A program made the position numbers and the translations under genes. Positions 1-9,498 of a stretch of 64,000 nucleotides of DNA are shown one piece after another. Under the pieces are notes generated by a model, which saw nothing but the letters and a program-made list of their open reading frames with translations, made no database searches and was not told where the DNA came from. The stretch comes from Dolomedes plantarius (taxonomy: Eukaryota; Arthropoda; Arachnida; Araneae; Dolomedidae). Location: assembly GCA_907164885.2 (NCBI GenBank), contig OU015499.1:152341446-152405445 (forward strand). The letters run 5' to 3'. Each line of letters opens with the position of its first letter. Position 1 is the first letter of the stretch.

Positions 1-414
1 TGTTTGATGCGGGATGCATTAGTACTAGGTGGCTCGTTAGAAAATTTCGCATGCGAATCAAATGTGATTAATGTAATACGAGGTTGGTGTTTTGTAGTAG
101 GATGGAAAAAATATCGGTTCATTTGTAGCCGTTGTTTATTTGTCAAATAACAATGGTACGTAAGGATAATACAAAACCGATTACAAAATACCTTTGGACA
201 CACTGGGAGTTGAACCATAACACAAACCATGAGAACATGAGATATGGACACGTCTAAACATTTGTAGACAGTATTAAAAGTTAAGTATGACACAAACTGG
301 TCATACTTTAAAATGTTATGTTTATATTACAAAACCTTTTTTGTACGCAATATTTGACCTTGCCGTATCGACGCATCCAGGGAAAGAACTCTGGGGCAAA
401 AAGTCCATTTTTAA
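1..414. other. AT-rich sequence without a recognisable gene
   Basis: No open frame of note, RNA gene or terminal repeat was recognised in this stretch. It precedes the first copy of a dispersed repeat seen three times in the window. Confidence 0.5.
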
Positions 415-580
415 CTTTGATTTTTAAACAAACAATATAATGTGTCATTCTAAATTAACAATTCGTTAGAAGCGGGGAACTTAATCTTTAAAATGGTACC
501 TCATTTATCGATTTTGGTTAAATATGAAGGGAGAGAAAGGGATCGTCACCAAAAATCACCTTCTAGAAATAATATATATG
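415..580 (+). repeat. Dispersed repeat, partial copy 1
   Basis: This stretch matches 1165-1335 in direct orientation and 51155-51310 in inverted orientation, ending at a shared CACCTTCTAGAA-type motif. No coding capacity or terminal inverted repeat was recognised, so the class is unknown. The stretch 581-819 after it has nothing I can name. Confidence 0.6.
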
Positions 581-819
581 ATGAGGATGGCATGTTTTTT
601 AAATTTAAAGGCGTTCGAGAGATAAAAGTAAAAGTAAATAAATAAGCGAGTACCTGCTTGCCATCTACCAATAAAGCGAATCTTTACATGTCTCGCATAC
701 ATTTTCCCATAGAGTTTACATAAGAAATTTGCCGATCCGCCACGCCCCAACCGTTACCACAATCTCATATTTTTTTCTTCGACTTTCACATCTACATGGT
801 AAGACCTCTATTTTGATTG

Positions 820-1335
820 TCCTTTAATTATGAGACAAATTAGAAGCTTTCCCTTGATAGCGTGGTACAATTTTGTCATATGCACTTCAATTGTGTACAT
901 AGAATTTAATAAATAAAATTAAACACTAAAAAGGCATACCAAAGGAAAATATCACTCATAAAATGCTCTTCAGGGGGAAAGAAAATAGATTTTAGTCCAA
1001 ACAAATTGTTTTTCCATGCAAAAAGAATAATGTACACCTACGCGGATTTTGTCTAGAAAGAAACAGTTTATTCTCAGAAGGATAATAAAAGCAGACGATT
1101 GTAAAATTTAAAAGTTCAGTGATTAAGAATGGGGGGGAAAGCTAGCGCGCATGCCTCTGGCGGAAGAAAAAATGATTCGATTTTTAAACAAACAATAAAA
1201 CATGCAATTCTAAATTAACGATTCGTCAGAAATGGAGATCTTAATATTTAAAATGGTACTTCATTTATCGATTTTGGTTAAGTATGAAGGGAGAAAAACG
1301 GATCGTCAGAAAAACCACCTTCTAGAAGTAATATA
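820..1335 (+). repeat. Dispersed repeat, longer copy 2
   Basis: This roughly 500-bp copy can be followed against the reverse complement of 51155-51690 through several blocks: a CTCATAATTAAAGGA block, an AATAAATAAAATTAAAC block, a CATGCAAAAAGAATA block and the terminal CTTCTAGAA block. The mariner-type element at 1336 starts immediately inside it. No protein is encoded. Confidence 0.6.
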
Positions 1336-1615
1336 CAGGGTGTCCATAATTAAAGTCGCACTTTCAAAAGGCTGCAAAAAAAAGAACCACTGGTCAGAAT
1401 GACTTCAAATGTGAACTGAATATACTGGAAGAAGGGGGAAACGATTTGGCATAATAAAAAAAGTTCCAAAATGCATCAATAGATGGCGTTGTAAGCGGCA
1501 TACTATGCAAACTAATTGAAAGACACTCATGCGCACGACACATTGCATGTGGTATAAAAGCGCCGGATATGTGACATTCCCATCATATTGTATCTGAGTA
1601 GCTTGTCAGGAGTCA

Positions 1616-1720
1616 ATGAAGGATCGCGCTCTTCTGGTGAAGCTCTTCTACAAGAACGACGACTGTGTGCCTGCAGCTTTTAAGAAATTCCGGTCATTAA
1701 AGGGAATGAAAGAAGGCTGA
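1616..1720 (+). pseudogene. Mariner-like transposase, N-terminal fragment
   Basis: ATG at 1616 opens 34 codons before a TGA. The peptide (LLVKLFYKNDDC, then KKFRSLKGMKEG) resembles the first helix-turn-helix of the transposase group whose C-terminal half lies at 8004-9050. The reading frame is lost after this point. The sequence then runs into simple repeats and the gypsy LTR, so this is the detached 5' end of one broken gene. The assignment rests on family resemblance and on the shared element, not on a continuous frame. Confidence 0.65.
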
Positions 1721-1859
1721 TAAGTACTCCTCAGACTTTGGGAAGAGTAGTCATAAGAAATGAGCTCCTGATGTACGGACAATTCTGATAGAATCTGCGG
1801 GGAAAATGTTACACTTTTACGGCATTTGTCATTCGACTTTTACGGCAAGAGTTTCTATA

Positions 1860-2046
1860 TATATTTATGCATGTTTCTCTGTCTCCCACTCTCTCTTTCT
1901 CTCTCTCTCTCTCGATCTATCTATCTATCTATCCCTATATATTATGTGTATATGTATATATAAATATATATATATATAGATTTGTATATATACATATATG
2001 TATAGGTATATATATATAGAGATTTTTATATATATATATATATATA
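1860..2046. repeat. Microsatellite tract (CT, ATCT, TA)
   Basis: Simple repeats of CT, then ATCT, then mostly TA run up to the LTR boundary at 2047. With the tract at 7815-7985 they formed one TA-rich tract before the gypsy element inserted. Small IY-repeat frames here are not genes. Confidence 0.9.
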
Positions 2047-2305
2047 TGTAGGAAGGAGTTAGTACTCCTTCCTTTAGAAGTGAATCATTAGACTTAATTA
2101 TTTTGAACATTTAATTAAACTAGACGATGTTTACAAGACAGGACTAACACTTAGTATGAAATTAAAAAATAAACACAGAAGCATCAAAAGAGCTAAACAT
2201 CGGGAGCTTGCAGAACAACACATCCGCTTAAAGTCCTTCGTGCCGCAGTAGTAGGAGTGGAAGTTGTAGTAATAGTTCAGTTGTGTTGCCATACTCATTC
2301 TCACA
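2047..2305 (-). repeat. 3' LTR of the gypsy element
   Basis: 259 bp, beginning TGTAGGAAGGAG and ending CATTCTCACA on the plus strand; identical by eye to 7556-7814. It contains a short AAGGAGTTAGTACTCCTT palindrome at the outer end. The plus-strand start is the element's 3' terminus because coding is on the minus strand. No convincing polypurine tract was found next to it. Confidence 0.92.
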
Positions 2306-2437
2306 CGGCCGTTCTGACTTTCCAGACGTCCGCGGCTGGGTTGTCAACAATAATTCTGAAAAGATAAAAAAAAAAGAGCAGAAAAAGGAAAAATATTTCA
2401 AAAAATCAAGCAGTGTTCAACACAGTGGTATTGGTGT

Positions 2438-5400
2438 TCAGTTTCTGCACCACTGTTTCATTTTGTCCGCTGCAGTTGATGTTATGGTTGGACCATCGTG
2501 ATGTCCTAACTTTCGAACTTCGTAACGATCGTTGGGGTTGATGTTCGTGATCTCATATGGTCCGAAGAACTTTGGTCGGAGCTTTAATCCGGTTCCAAAT
2601 TGAGTTCGTTGTATTGCCACTTTGTCACCGATCTTGTATTTACAAGCCGGTTTACGCCGTTTGTTATATTGTCGTATGTTTTCTTCCTGTAAACGGAGGA
2701 TATTTCGTTTAGCTTCGATACGTAACGCTTCTTTGTCATCAAGAATTCTTTGGTGGTGTTCCTCGTCAAGAAGATTTTTAATCTGTAGATCCTCTTGTTG
2801 TTTCATTTTAACACCAATTAAAAGTTGAAAGGGTGTGAATTTTGTACTGCGTGTGGTGGTACTATTTAAGATACGTTGCAATCTTGGGACATATTTAAAC
2901 CATTTGTCAGGTTCATCTAGAGCTAACTTAGTTAAAACGGGAATAATTGTGCCATGAACACGCTCAACCTGACCGTTGCCACGTGGCACACCTGTTGCTA
3001 TTGAAATGTGTTCAATTGACTGTTCCTGGCAGTAACTTTGAAATTCTGAAGATGTGAATGCGCTACCTTTGTCAGTAATGATTTTTGAAGGGTTGCCAAA
3101 TGTAGTTTGTTGCAAGGATAATTTGTCTAAGGCATCTTTCGTAGAGGTGGACTTCACGGGATAGATCCATACAAATTTGGAAAAGGCATCAACTACTGTA
3201 AAAAGATACTTATAACATTTTTTTGTCGATGGTAAAGGTCCTAAAAAGTCGCAATGGTAACATTTAAGGGGTGCATCACCTTTTGGAATGGGGTGAAGGT
3301 ATCCTTCTTGTTTTCCAGATTTTCGCGAGGACAAAATGCAAGGAATACAGTTCGAAATAATTTCTTGAACTAATTTCTTAAGTTGAGGAATGAAAAATTC
3401 ACGAGAAACAATTAATTCGGTTTTTTGTGAAGCAAAATGACCTTGTGAATGGGCGTTTAGCACTATTTCTTTCTGCATCATTTGTGGTACTACTAAAAGT
3501 TCGGCATCCTGATGAAGTTTATAAAGAATTCCGTTTTTAACAAAAAATTCATCAGAAGGTGTAGATTCAAGCATAGATTTAATTTGAGATATAAATTCAT
3601 CCTGGTCTTGGGCATTTTTCACCTTTTGAGTGATATCATTTGAGGTAATTACAAGAATGGGGTTACGACTTAAAGCATCAACATGTTTCATCTGTCTACC
3701 GGGTCGATGACAAACTTCATAATCAAAGTCTTCTAACATCAATGCCCATCGAGCAATTTTAGCTGGTAGGTCTTTTTTGTGCATCGTTTTTTGGAAAGCA
3801 TCACAATCGGTGATAATTTTAAATTTTGTTCCCAACAAGTAGTTTCGAAATTTTTTTAGCGCTTCAATAACGGCAAGAACTTCCAGTTCATAACTATGAT
3901 ATTTTTCTTGTTGAACTGTAGTTTTACGGCTAAAATAATGAATAGGATGAAACTGTCCATCATCGGATTGTTGCAAGAGCACAGCGCCAAAACCTAAGGA
4001 GCTGGCATCAGTGTGGAGTTCTAATGGGTATCCCTGTTGAAAAACATGAAGAACTGGGTTTTGTGAAAGAATGTTTTTCTGTTGTTGAAAAGCTGCTATT
4101 TGTTCAGGGGGTTTGGGAGCTTCAATAACTTGAAATTTTGGTTCAACCTTTTCACTTTTGACGGATTCATTCTCAAGGGCATCATCATCGGCATCAAATA
4201 TTTTTGGTTCAAGAGTTGCTTTGATAGTTCCAATATCAAAAGCATTATCATCATCGTTATCATGAAGCAAATCTAAATCACTGGCATCAGCATCATCTAA
4301 ATATTTTCCATCATCATTATCATGAAACAAATCTAAATCATTGGCATCATCATCATCATCATCACGTTCAAAATCAATTGGATTATCCATTTTCTCTACC
4401 CTAGAAATCTTATCTTGAGTAGATGTTAGAGGTTTTTCAGACATGCATATTTGGCCCTGATCTTGAATTTGTTTTTCTACAATTTTCTGTTCCGCAAAAG
4501 GGAGTCGTCGAGAACGTTGAGTTACGGGGATTTCATCTTGTAATAAAATAGTCATCTTAATTTCAGTGTCTTGAACTTTATGTGGTTTGTAGGAAGTAAC
4601 GATATTTTGAACTTCCTCACGAATTTCAGAATTCAAAATGTGTGAAAGATCAAATGGGAAAGCTTCGTCATCAGGAATATTAGCAATATTAACGAAGATG
4701 TTATTATCAAGAGTAAAACGAATACCGTCTTCATCAAATGTAAATTGGGTTTGCTGTAAAAAGTCGATTCCGATAATCACATCAAAAGGAATCAAGTCAT
4801 CCTCTAGAACATGTATTTTAGCAGGTAAAGTAATGGTTTGAATTTCGATGGAATCCTGAAAGAATCCGATACTGTGAACTTGGTTTTTGCCAATTCCTGA
4901 AAAGGGAATGTTGGTGGGCTGCAATGGTGGCGAACCAATTCTTCGATAGGTTTTCTCATTGATGAGGGTTGCCTGTGACCCAGTGTCACAGAGTGCTGTC
5001 AATTGAATTCCTGCAAGTTGAATGTCAACATGCATGGGATTTTTCGATGAAGTTTCAGGAGAAAGTGCATTTACAGTTTTATCAGAAATAGGTTTTTGAG
5101 AATCAGGTTTTGGTTTAGAATTTCGATAACTTTTAGGGCAATTAGCATGAACATGACCAAAACTTTTACATCCGTAGCATTGTTTACCATGTGACTTATT
5201 CAAACATTGGTTGCTTTTGTGACCTCTCAAGCCACAGGAAAAACATACTGGCTGTGTATTTGGGCTACGTGTATTATCGACTTTCACATTGAGGTAGGAA
5301 GCATCAATTTTTTTCTGATTATTTTGTCTGAAATTTTGTGATCTGTTAAAGATTTGTTCATAAATTTTCAACTTTTCCTTAAATTCAGGGACGGATTTAC

Positions 5401-6364
5401 AACCGTAAAGAATAACTTTATTGTTTGTTGAATCAGGAATTCCGTTTATGACATACTCAAACAGAGAGGAGTCATCGAGAGAACCTTTGTGTGCCAAATC
5501 TCTCATAGCTAAGAAATATTCTTGTAGGGTTTCAAACGGTTTCATACGTCGAGATTCCATTAATTTATGTAACTGAATACCGTTAATTTTGTCCGAAAAT
5601 TCGTCTAATAAATGGTGCTTCAATTGTTCCCAATTTGTAATTCCACGAATAGACCTAATTAAAGTTTGAGCGGGACCAGTTAAACATTTTCTAACAAAAG
5701 TAATTTGGTGAATTGGATTGTTTATCTGATATAAACAAAAAAGTTCTTCAACGTCAGATATAAAATTCTCAACACTGTAATTATCACGAGACGAGAAAGG
5801 TTTTATTAAATCAACAACGTCTTTCAGACTAAACAACTGGAAAGAGAGATTCGCAGTTTCAACTGAAGGCAATGAATTTTGATCTGATTCACCAACGGAA
5901 ATGTGTGTATTTTGCTTATTCGAAGATTCTTTTGCGTCAATGGTGGGGGAAAAGGGAGATCTATTTTCCTCTATAACGCTGTTAGTTTGGGATGAACGTG
6001 CACCCGGAAGTGAGTCATCATTCACTTCGCATTCCGAAAGATCAGAAAATTCTGCTTTTAATAACGATAAATCACTAAGACTCATAAGAATGGTATTGGC
6101 ACATTTGTCTGGGTCAGTTGAAAATTCTAAATGAAGTAGATTACAAATAGAAATCAAGTCTTTAAGTGAAAACTCTTTAAGTACTTTCTGTTTCGTTGCT
6201 TCCAACACGAATGGCTGTTTAAAACCTGTAAATTTACGTAATCTGGTACGATTTTGTCTGTCGCCGTCTGTACCAAAAATTAAACGATGTAGAACCTTTA
6301 TTTGATTCGTACCACCAAATTTTAATGATTTTGCAATATTGGGGTAATCGTTGAGAGTAGCCAT
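2438..6364 (-). CDS. Gypsy gag-protease-RNase H-integrase polyprotein with the RT core replaced by an acidic segment
   Basis: This is a single uninterrupted frame of 1308 codons. In order it has a gag-like helical region; two CCHC knuckles at about residues 371-416 (CFSCGLRGHKSNQC and CYGCKSFGHVHANC); an aspartic protease with ALCDTGSQATLI near 456 and a second motif IIGIDFL near 530; a short RT N-terminal stub (RRLPFAEQKIVEKQI); then an Asp-rich block at about 640-755; then RNase H from about 780 (LHTDASSLGFG), an HHCC zinc finger near 968-1003, and an integrase core with D near 1036 (CDFLGPL), D near 1094 (ITDKGSAF) and E near 1130 (GQVERVHG), plus a C-terminal GPY motif. The palm and thumb, including the YxDD box, are absent. 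The intact frame and matching LTRs argue that this form was copied recently. Confidence 0.92.
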   Translation of the reverse strand: MATLNDYPNIAKSLKFGGTNQIKVLHRLIFGTDGDRQNRTRLRKFTGFKQPFVLEATKQKVLKEFSLKDLISICNLLHLEFSTDPDKCANTILMSLSDLSLLKAEFSDLSECEVNDDSLPGARSSQTNSVIEENRSPFSPTIDAKESSNKQNTHISVGESDQNSLPSVETANLSFQLFSLKDVVDLIKPFSSRDNYSVENFISDVEELFCLYQINNPIHQITFVRKCLTGPAQTLIRSIRGITNWEQLKHHLLDEFSDKINGIQLHKLMESRRMKPFETLQEYFLAMRDLAHKGSLDDSSLFEYVINGIPDSTNNKVILYGCKSVPEFKEKLKIYEQIFNRSQNFRQNNQKKIDASYLNVKVDNTRSPNTQPVCFSCGLRGHKSNQCLNKSHGKQCYGCKSFGHVHANCPKSYRNSKPKPDSQKPISDKTVNALSPETSSKNPMHVDIQLAGIQLTALCDTGSQATLINEKTYRRIGSPPLQPTNIPFSGIGKNQVHSIGFFQDSIEIQTITLPAKIHVLEDDLIPFDVIIGIDFLQQTQFTFDEDGIRFTLDNNIFVNIANIPDDEAFPFDLSHILNSEIREEVQNIVTSYKPHKVQDTEIKMTILLQDEIPVTQRSRRLPFAEQKIVEKQIQDQGQICMSEKPLTSTQDKISRVEKMDNPIDFERDDDDDDANDLDLFHDNDDGKYLDDADASDLDLLHDNDDDNAFDIGTIKATLEPKIFDADDDALENESVKSEKVEPKFQVIEAPKPPEQIAAFQQQKNILSQNPVLHVFQQGYPLELHTDASSLGFGAVLLQQSDDGQFHPIHYFSRKTTVQQEKYHSYELEVLAVIEALKKFRNYLLGTKFKIITDCDAFQKTMHKKDLPAKIARWALMLEDFDYEVCHRPGRQMKHVDALSRNPILVITSNDITQKVKNAQDQDEFISQIKSMLESTPSDEFFVKNGILYKLHQDAELLVVPQMMQKEIVLNAHSQGHFASQKTELIVSREFFIPQLKKLVQEIISNCIPCILSSRKSGKQEGYLHPIPKGDAPLKCYHCDFLGPLPSTKKCYKYLFTVVDAFSKFVWIYPVKSTSTKDALDKLSLQQTTFGNPSKIITDKGSAFTSSEFQSYCQEQSIEHISIATGVPRGNGQVERVHGTIIPVLTKLALDEPDKWFKYVPRLQRILNSTTTRSTKFTPFQLLIGVKMKQQEDLQIKNLLDEEHHQRILDDKEALRIEAKRNILRLQEENIRQYNKRRKPACKYKIGDKVAIQRTQFGTGLKLRPKFFGPYEITNINPNDRYEVRKLGHHDGPTITSTAADKMKQWCRN
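4090..4440 (-). other. Asp-rich segment standing where the reverse transcriptase should be
   Basis: Within the polyprotein, about 115 residues separate the RT N-terminal stub from the RNase H domain. They contain DDDDDD and two imperfect repeats of about 20 residues sharing DLDLxHDNDD. The junctions keep the reading frame on both sides. The origin of this segment is unknown; it could be slippage-expanded linker or captured sequence. Confidence 0.8.
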
Positions 6365-6532
6365 AACTATATACTAGGTTCAAACAATTATAGTACACAA
6401 ATATACAAATATTCAAAACCAAAATCAATACTTATAATACGTAGTTACTCAAATTCAAAAGTAGAAAATAATATTTCAAATCGAAATTTTTTCAAATACC
6501 AATTCAATAATAAAATATTGATTCTCAAAATA

Positions 6533-7310
6533 TGCATCAAAATAAGTAATCTTTAAAACAGGTTTTGTTCAAGAAAACAAAATTATGAACTAAAATAAGC
6601 ATCAAATATCAAATAATAAGTTCTTCAAAATAATTTCTCTGGTTGAAGAAAACAGATGACGTAAATTTAGATATGTATCAAGTTAGATATTACTTCAGCA
6701 AAATATTCATCAAATTAATCTTCAAAATAAATCACTGTTGAAGAAAATAGAGGATGTAAATGCAGCATCAAAATAATAGTTAAAGTTCTAATGTTAAAAG
6801 CATCAAAATTGGGAAATCGAAAGTATCAAAATTGTGAAATCGAAAGCATCAAAACATTCTGCAAAATAAAAAATATTCTCGCAAGAAAACAGCAGAATTA
6901 AGTTCAACATCAAAGCGCATCAAATAAGCAAAGTTGTCATCAAATAAACATTCGCTTCGTCAAATTATGCATCAAAATAATAATATAATAATCTTCAAAA
7001 GTATTCAATTCGCGATCTTTCAAAATATATGTTATGTTGTGGTTTGTTCAAGGAAACAAGATTCTTCAAGTTAAATGTCGAAATTTTCATCAAATCATCA
7101 AATAATTTCATCGAAATAGAATTCTCTTCAAGAAAACAGAAGTGATAAATTCAACGTCAAAGACCATCAAAAGTGAATTTAGCATCAATTAAATTCCTGC
7201 ATCAAAAGAACGTTGAAATATCTTTCAGTTTTCTTAAATCATCAATAAGTTGAGAATTCCCTTAATCATCAAAATTTTCTTGAACAAGCGTCAACGTATG
7301 CATCAAATAA
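6533..7310 (-). repeat. Iterated TTTGATG(C) motif in the gypsy leader
   Basis: Between the 5' LTR and the ORF, the plus strand shows GCATCAAA nine times and CATCAAA about sixteen times in all, at irregular spacing. On the element's sense strand this is TTTGATG(C). The leader has no long frame. The role is unknown; packaging, translation control or slippage are possibilities. Confidence 0.75.
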
Positions 7311-7533
7311 TTTTAATATGATCCAAGTTACTTACAATTCTGGTTTTGGTTCTCATCATCCCATCAGAGTATCATCAGAGTCCGTGGCACATCACTTTGG
7401 CTTTCGCTTTCGATATCCAAATCCAAAATGACAGACAACAGTAATCCAGTCGAAATCAAGTCGAAATCAAGTCGTATCATCGAAAGAAAATAAAGTTTTT
7501 TTTTTTAAGTTCAGCATGCTAGGGGTATTTTTC

Positions 7534-7555
7534 GAGTCCGAGGGCCGAGCACCCA
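7534..7555 (-). promoter_or_regulatory. Candidate primer-binding site of the gypsy element
   Basis: Directly abutting the 5' LTR, the minus strand reads TGGGTGCTCGGCCCTCGGAC. A TGG start with no spacer is the expected form of a tRNA-complementary primer site (CCA end). The plus-strand sequence just outside contains TTCGAGTCC, like a tRNA T-arm. The tRNA was not identified. Confidence 0.6.
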
Positions 7556-7814
7556 TGTAGGAAGGAGTTAGTACTCCTTCCTTTAGAAGTGAATCATTAG
7601 ACTTAATTATTTTGAACATTTAATTAAACTAGACGATGTTTACAAGACAGGACTAACACTTAGTATGAAATTAAAAAATAAACACAGAAGCATCAAAAGA
7701 GCTAAACATCGGGAGCTTGCAGAACAACACATCCGCTTAAAGTCCTTCGTGCCGCAGTAGTAGGAGTGGAAGTTGTAGTAATAGTTCAGTTGTGTTGCCA
7801 TACTCATTCTCACA
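7556..7814 (-). repeat. 5' LTR of the gypsy element
   Basis: 259 bp, same sequence and orientation as 2047-2305. It would carry the element's promoter, reading toward lower coordinates. The left boundary joins the candidate primer-binding site; the right boundary joins a TA tract. Confidence 0.92.
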
Positions 7815-7993
<179 letters not shown>

Positions 7994-8003
7994 TTCTGCA
8001 AAG

Positions 8004-9050
8004 GGTCTAAATAATATGATTCAGAAATTTTAAGAAACAGGTTCTTTTGAAGTGAAATCTGGCAGAGGGAGGAAATCAATTGCTTCGACGTCAGTAGTGG
8101 TAGTAGAAGATGTGGCCACAGCATTGGAGGAAGGGACGAGCAGTGGTGTGCAAACGTGCAGTGCACGTGGTATTGCCCGATGTTTAGACATGCCTGCGAG
8201 TACGGTGCACAAAATTATACGCAATATCCTGCATTACTATCCATACAGAATTACACATGTTCCGGAGTTGCTTCCTGCTGACCTGCCAAGAAGACACGTG
8301 TTTGCTCTGGAATTTCTCGCTCGCATGGAAGTGGACAATGAATGGCCATGGAACATTTTGTGGACAGATGAAGCCCATTTCCACCTCCACGGGTTTGTCA
8401 ACACACAAAATTGCAGGATATGGGCAAAGGAAAACCCATTCGCAACTCAACCAGTACCGATGCATTCGCCAAAGGTAACTAACTGTGTGGTGCGGGTTGA
8501 CGGCATCGTGTATGGTAGGGCAATTTTTTTCGAGGAGATAGGTCCTGTGGGTCCTGTTACCTGTACCGTGAATGGTAAACGGTATGCGAGTCTTTTGCGC
8601 AGCCGGGTCATTCCAACACTTCAACAGCGTGCATGTCTGGATAGAATCATTTTCATGCAAGATGACGCTCCTCCGCACATCGCAAAGCCAGTCATGCAAC
8701 TGTTCAAGAGGCATTTCGGAAATAATCGACTTATCAGCCGTCATTGTCCAACAGCCTGGCCTCCAAGATCACCAGACCTCAATCCTTGTGACTTCTGGCT
8801 GTGGGGTTATCTTGAAATGTTGTGTACAGTGGCCTGGTTGCAAATTTAGCTGAATTGAAGGCACGGATTACGCAACACATTCGCAACGTCACCCCTGAGA
8901 CACTCCGAAGTCTGTTGTGGAACATGCTGTTTATCGCTTTCAGCTTGTGGCGGACAATGGTGGAAAGCATATTGAACCTGTCTGCTGCAAGTCTAGCGAT
9001 AATTATCAGGCGTTTTCATTGTTGCTTTTTATGCGGTTTTTGGCCCAAGG
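8004..9050 (+). pseudogene. Mariner-like transposase, middle and C-terminal part
   Basis: The frame can be followed from about 8004 ([10 protein letters not shown], then an in-frame TAA near 8031, then ETGSFEV) into an open stretch from 8052 to 8849. Catalytic blocks are ILWTDEAHFH (first Asp), IIFMQDDAPPH (second Asp) and SPDLNPCDFWLWGYL (third Asp). I count 42 residues from the second to the third Asp, close to the DD41D (rosa-like) group of mariner relatives. After GYL the frame shifts: the sequence NLAELKARITQHIRNVTPETLRS follows in the frame open from 8822, and EHAVYRFQL in the next one from 8917. The gene is dead but the element's family is clear. Confidence 0.8.
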
Positions 9051-9498
9051 ACAATTAAAAACCAATTTTTCCCATCCAATGTGGTACGACCTTGCAGTGG
9101 TGGATGGGCTTTTCACTAACAGTGCCACAACTGTTGACTGACTTCGAAATCATTTTTTCCGTCAAACGACCCAAACACACATGCACATTGAACACTACAG
9201 TTGGTTTACTGTGCAACTCATGACAAAGCCGTCGTATTTCGATTCAAAATGTCACTTGTAGCCGAATCCACTTTCGTTACAGCGCCATCTTTTGATACAT
9301 TTTGGAACTCTTTTTTTATTATGCCAAATCGTTTCCCCCTTCTTCCAGTATATTCAGTTCAAATTTGAAGTCATTCTGACCAGTGGTTCTTTTTTTTTTG
9401 CAGCCTTTTGAAAGTGGGACTTTAATTATGGACAACCTGTATATAGATAACTTTATAAACGAATTTGCCTTTGACTATACACACTTAAACATTAAAAT

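Larger units (their letters stand above)
2047..7814 (-). mobile_element. Ty3/gypsy LTR retrotransposon lacking the reverse transcriptase core
   Basis: Two 259-bp direct repeats (2047-2305 and 7556-7814), TG...CA bounded, appear identical by eye. They enclose one minus-strand frame of 1308 codons. On the minus strand the order is 5' LTR, a TGG-starting primer-binding site directly adjacent, a roughly 1.2-kb repetitive leader, the ORF, and the 3' LTR. Both outer flanks are TATATA, so the element landed in a TA microsatellite and the exact target duplication cannot be read. Identical LTRs imply a recent insertion (or gene conversion). The domain order fits gypsy (RNase H before integrase), but the polymerase core is gone, so mobility would need an enzyme supplied in trans. 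Confidence 0.9.

Noticed and set aside
2438..6364. Complete autonomous gypsy element
   Set aside because: Despite the long intact frame, the RT palm and its YxDD box are absent.
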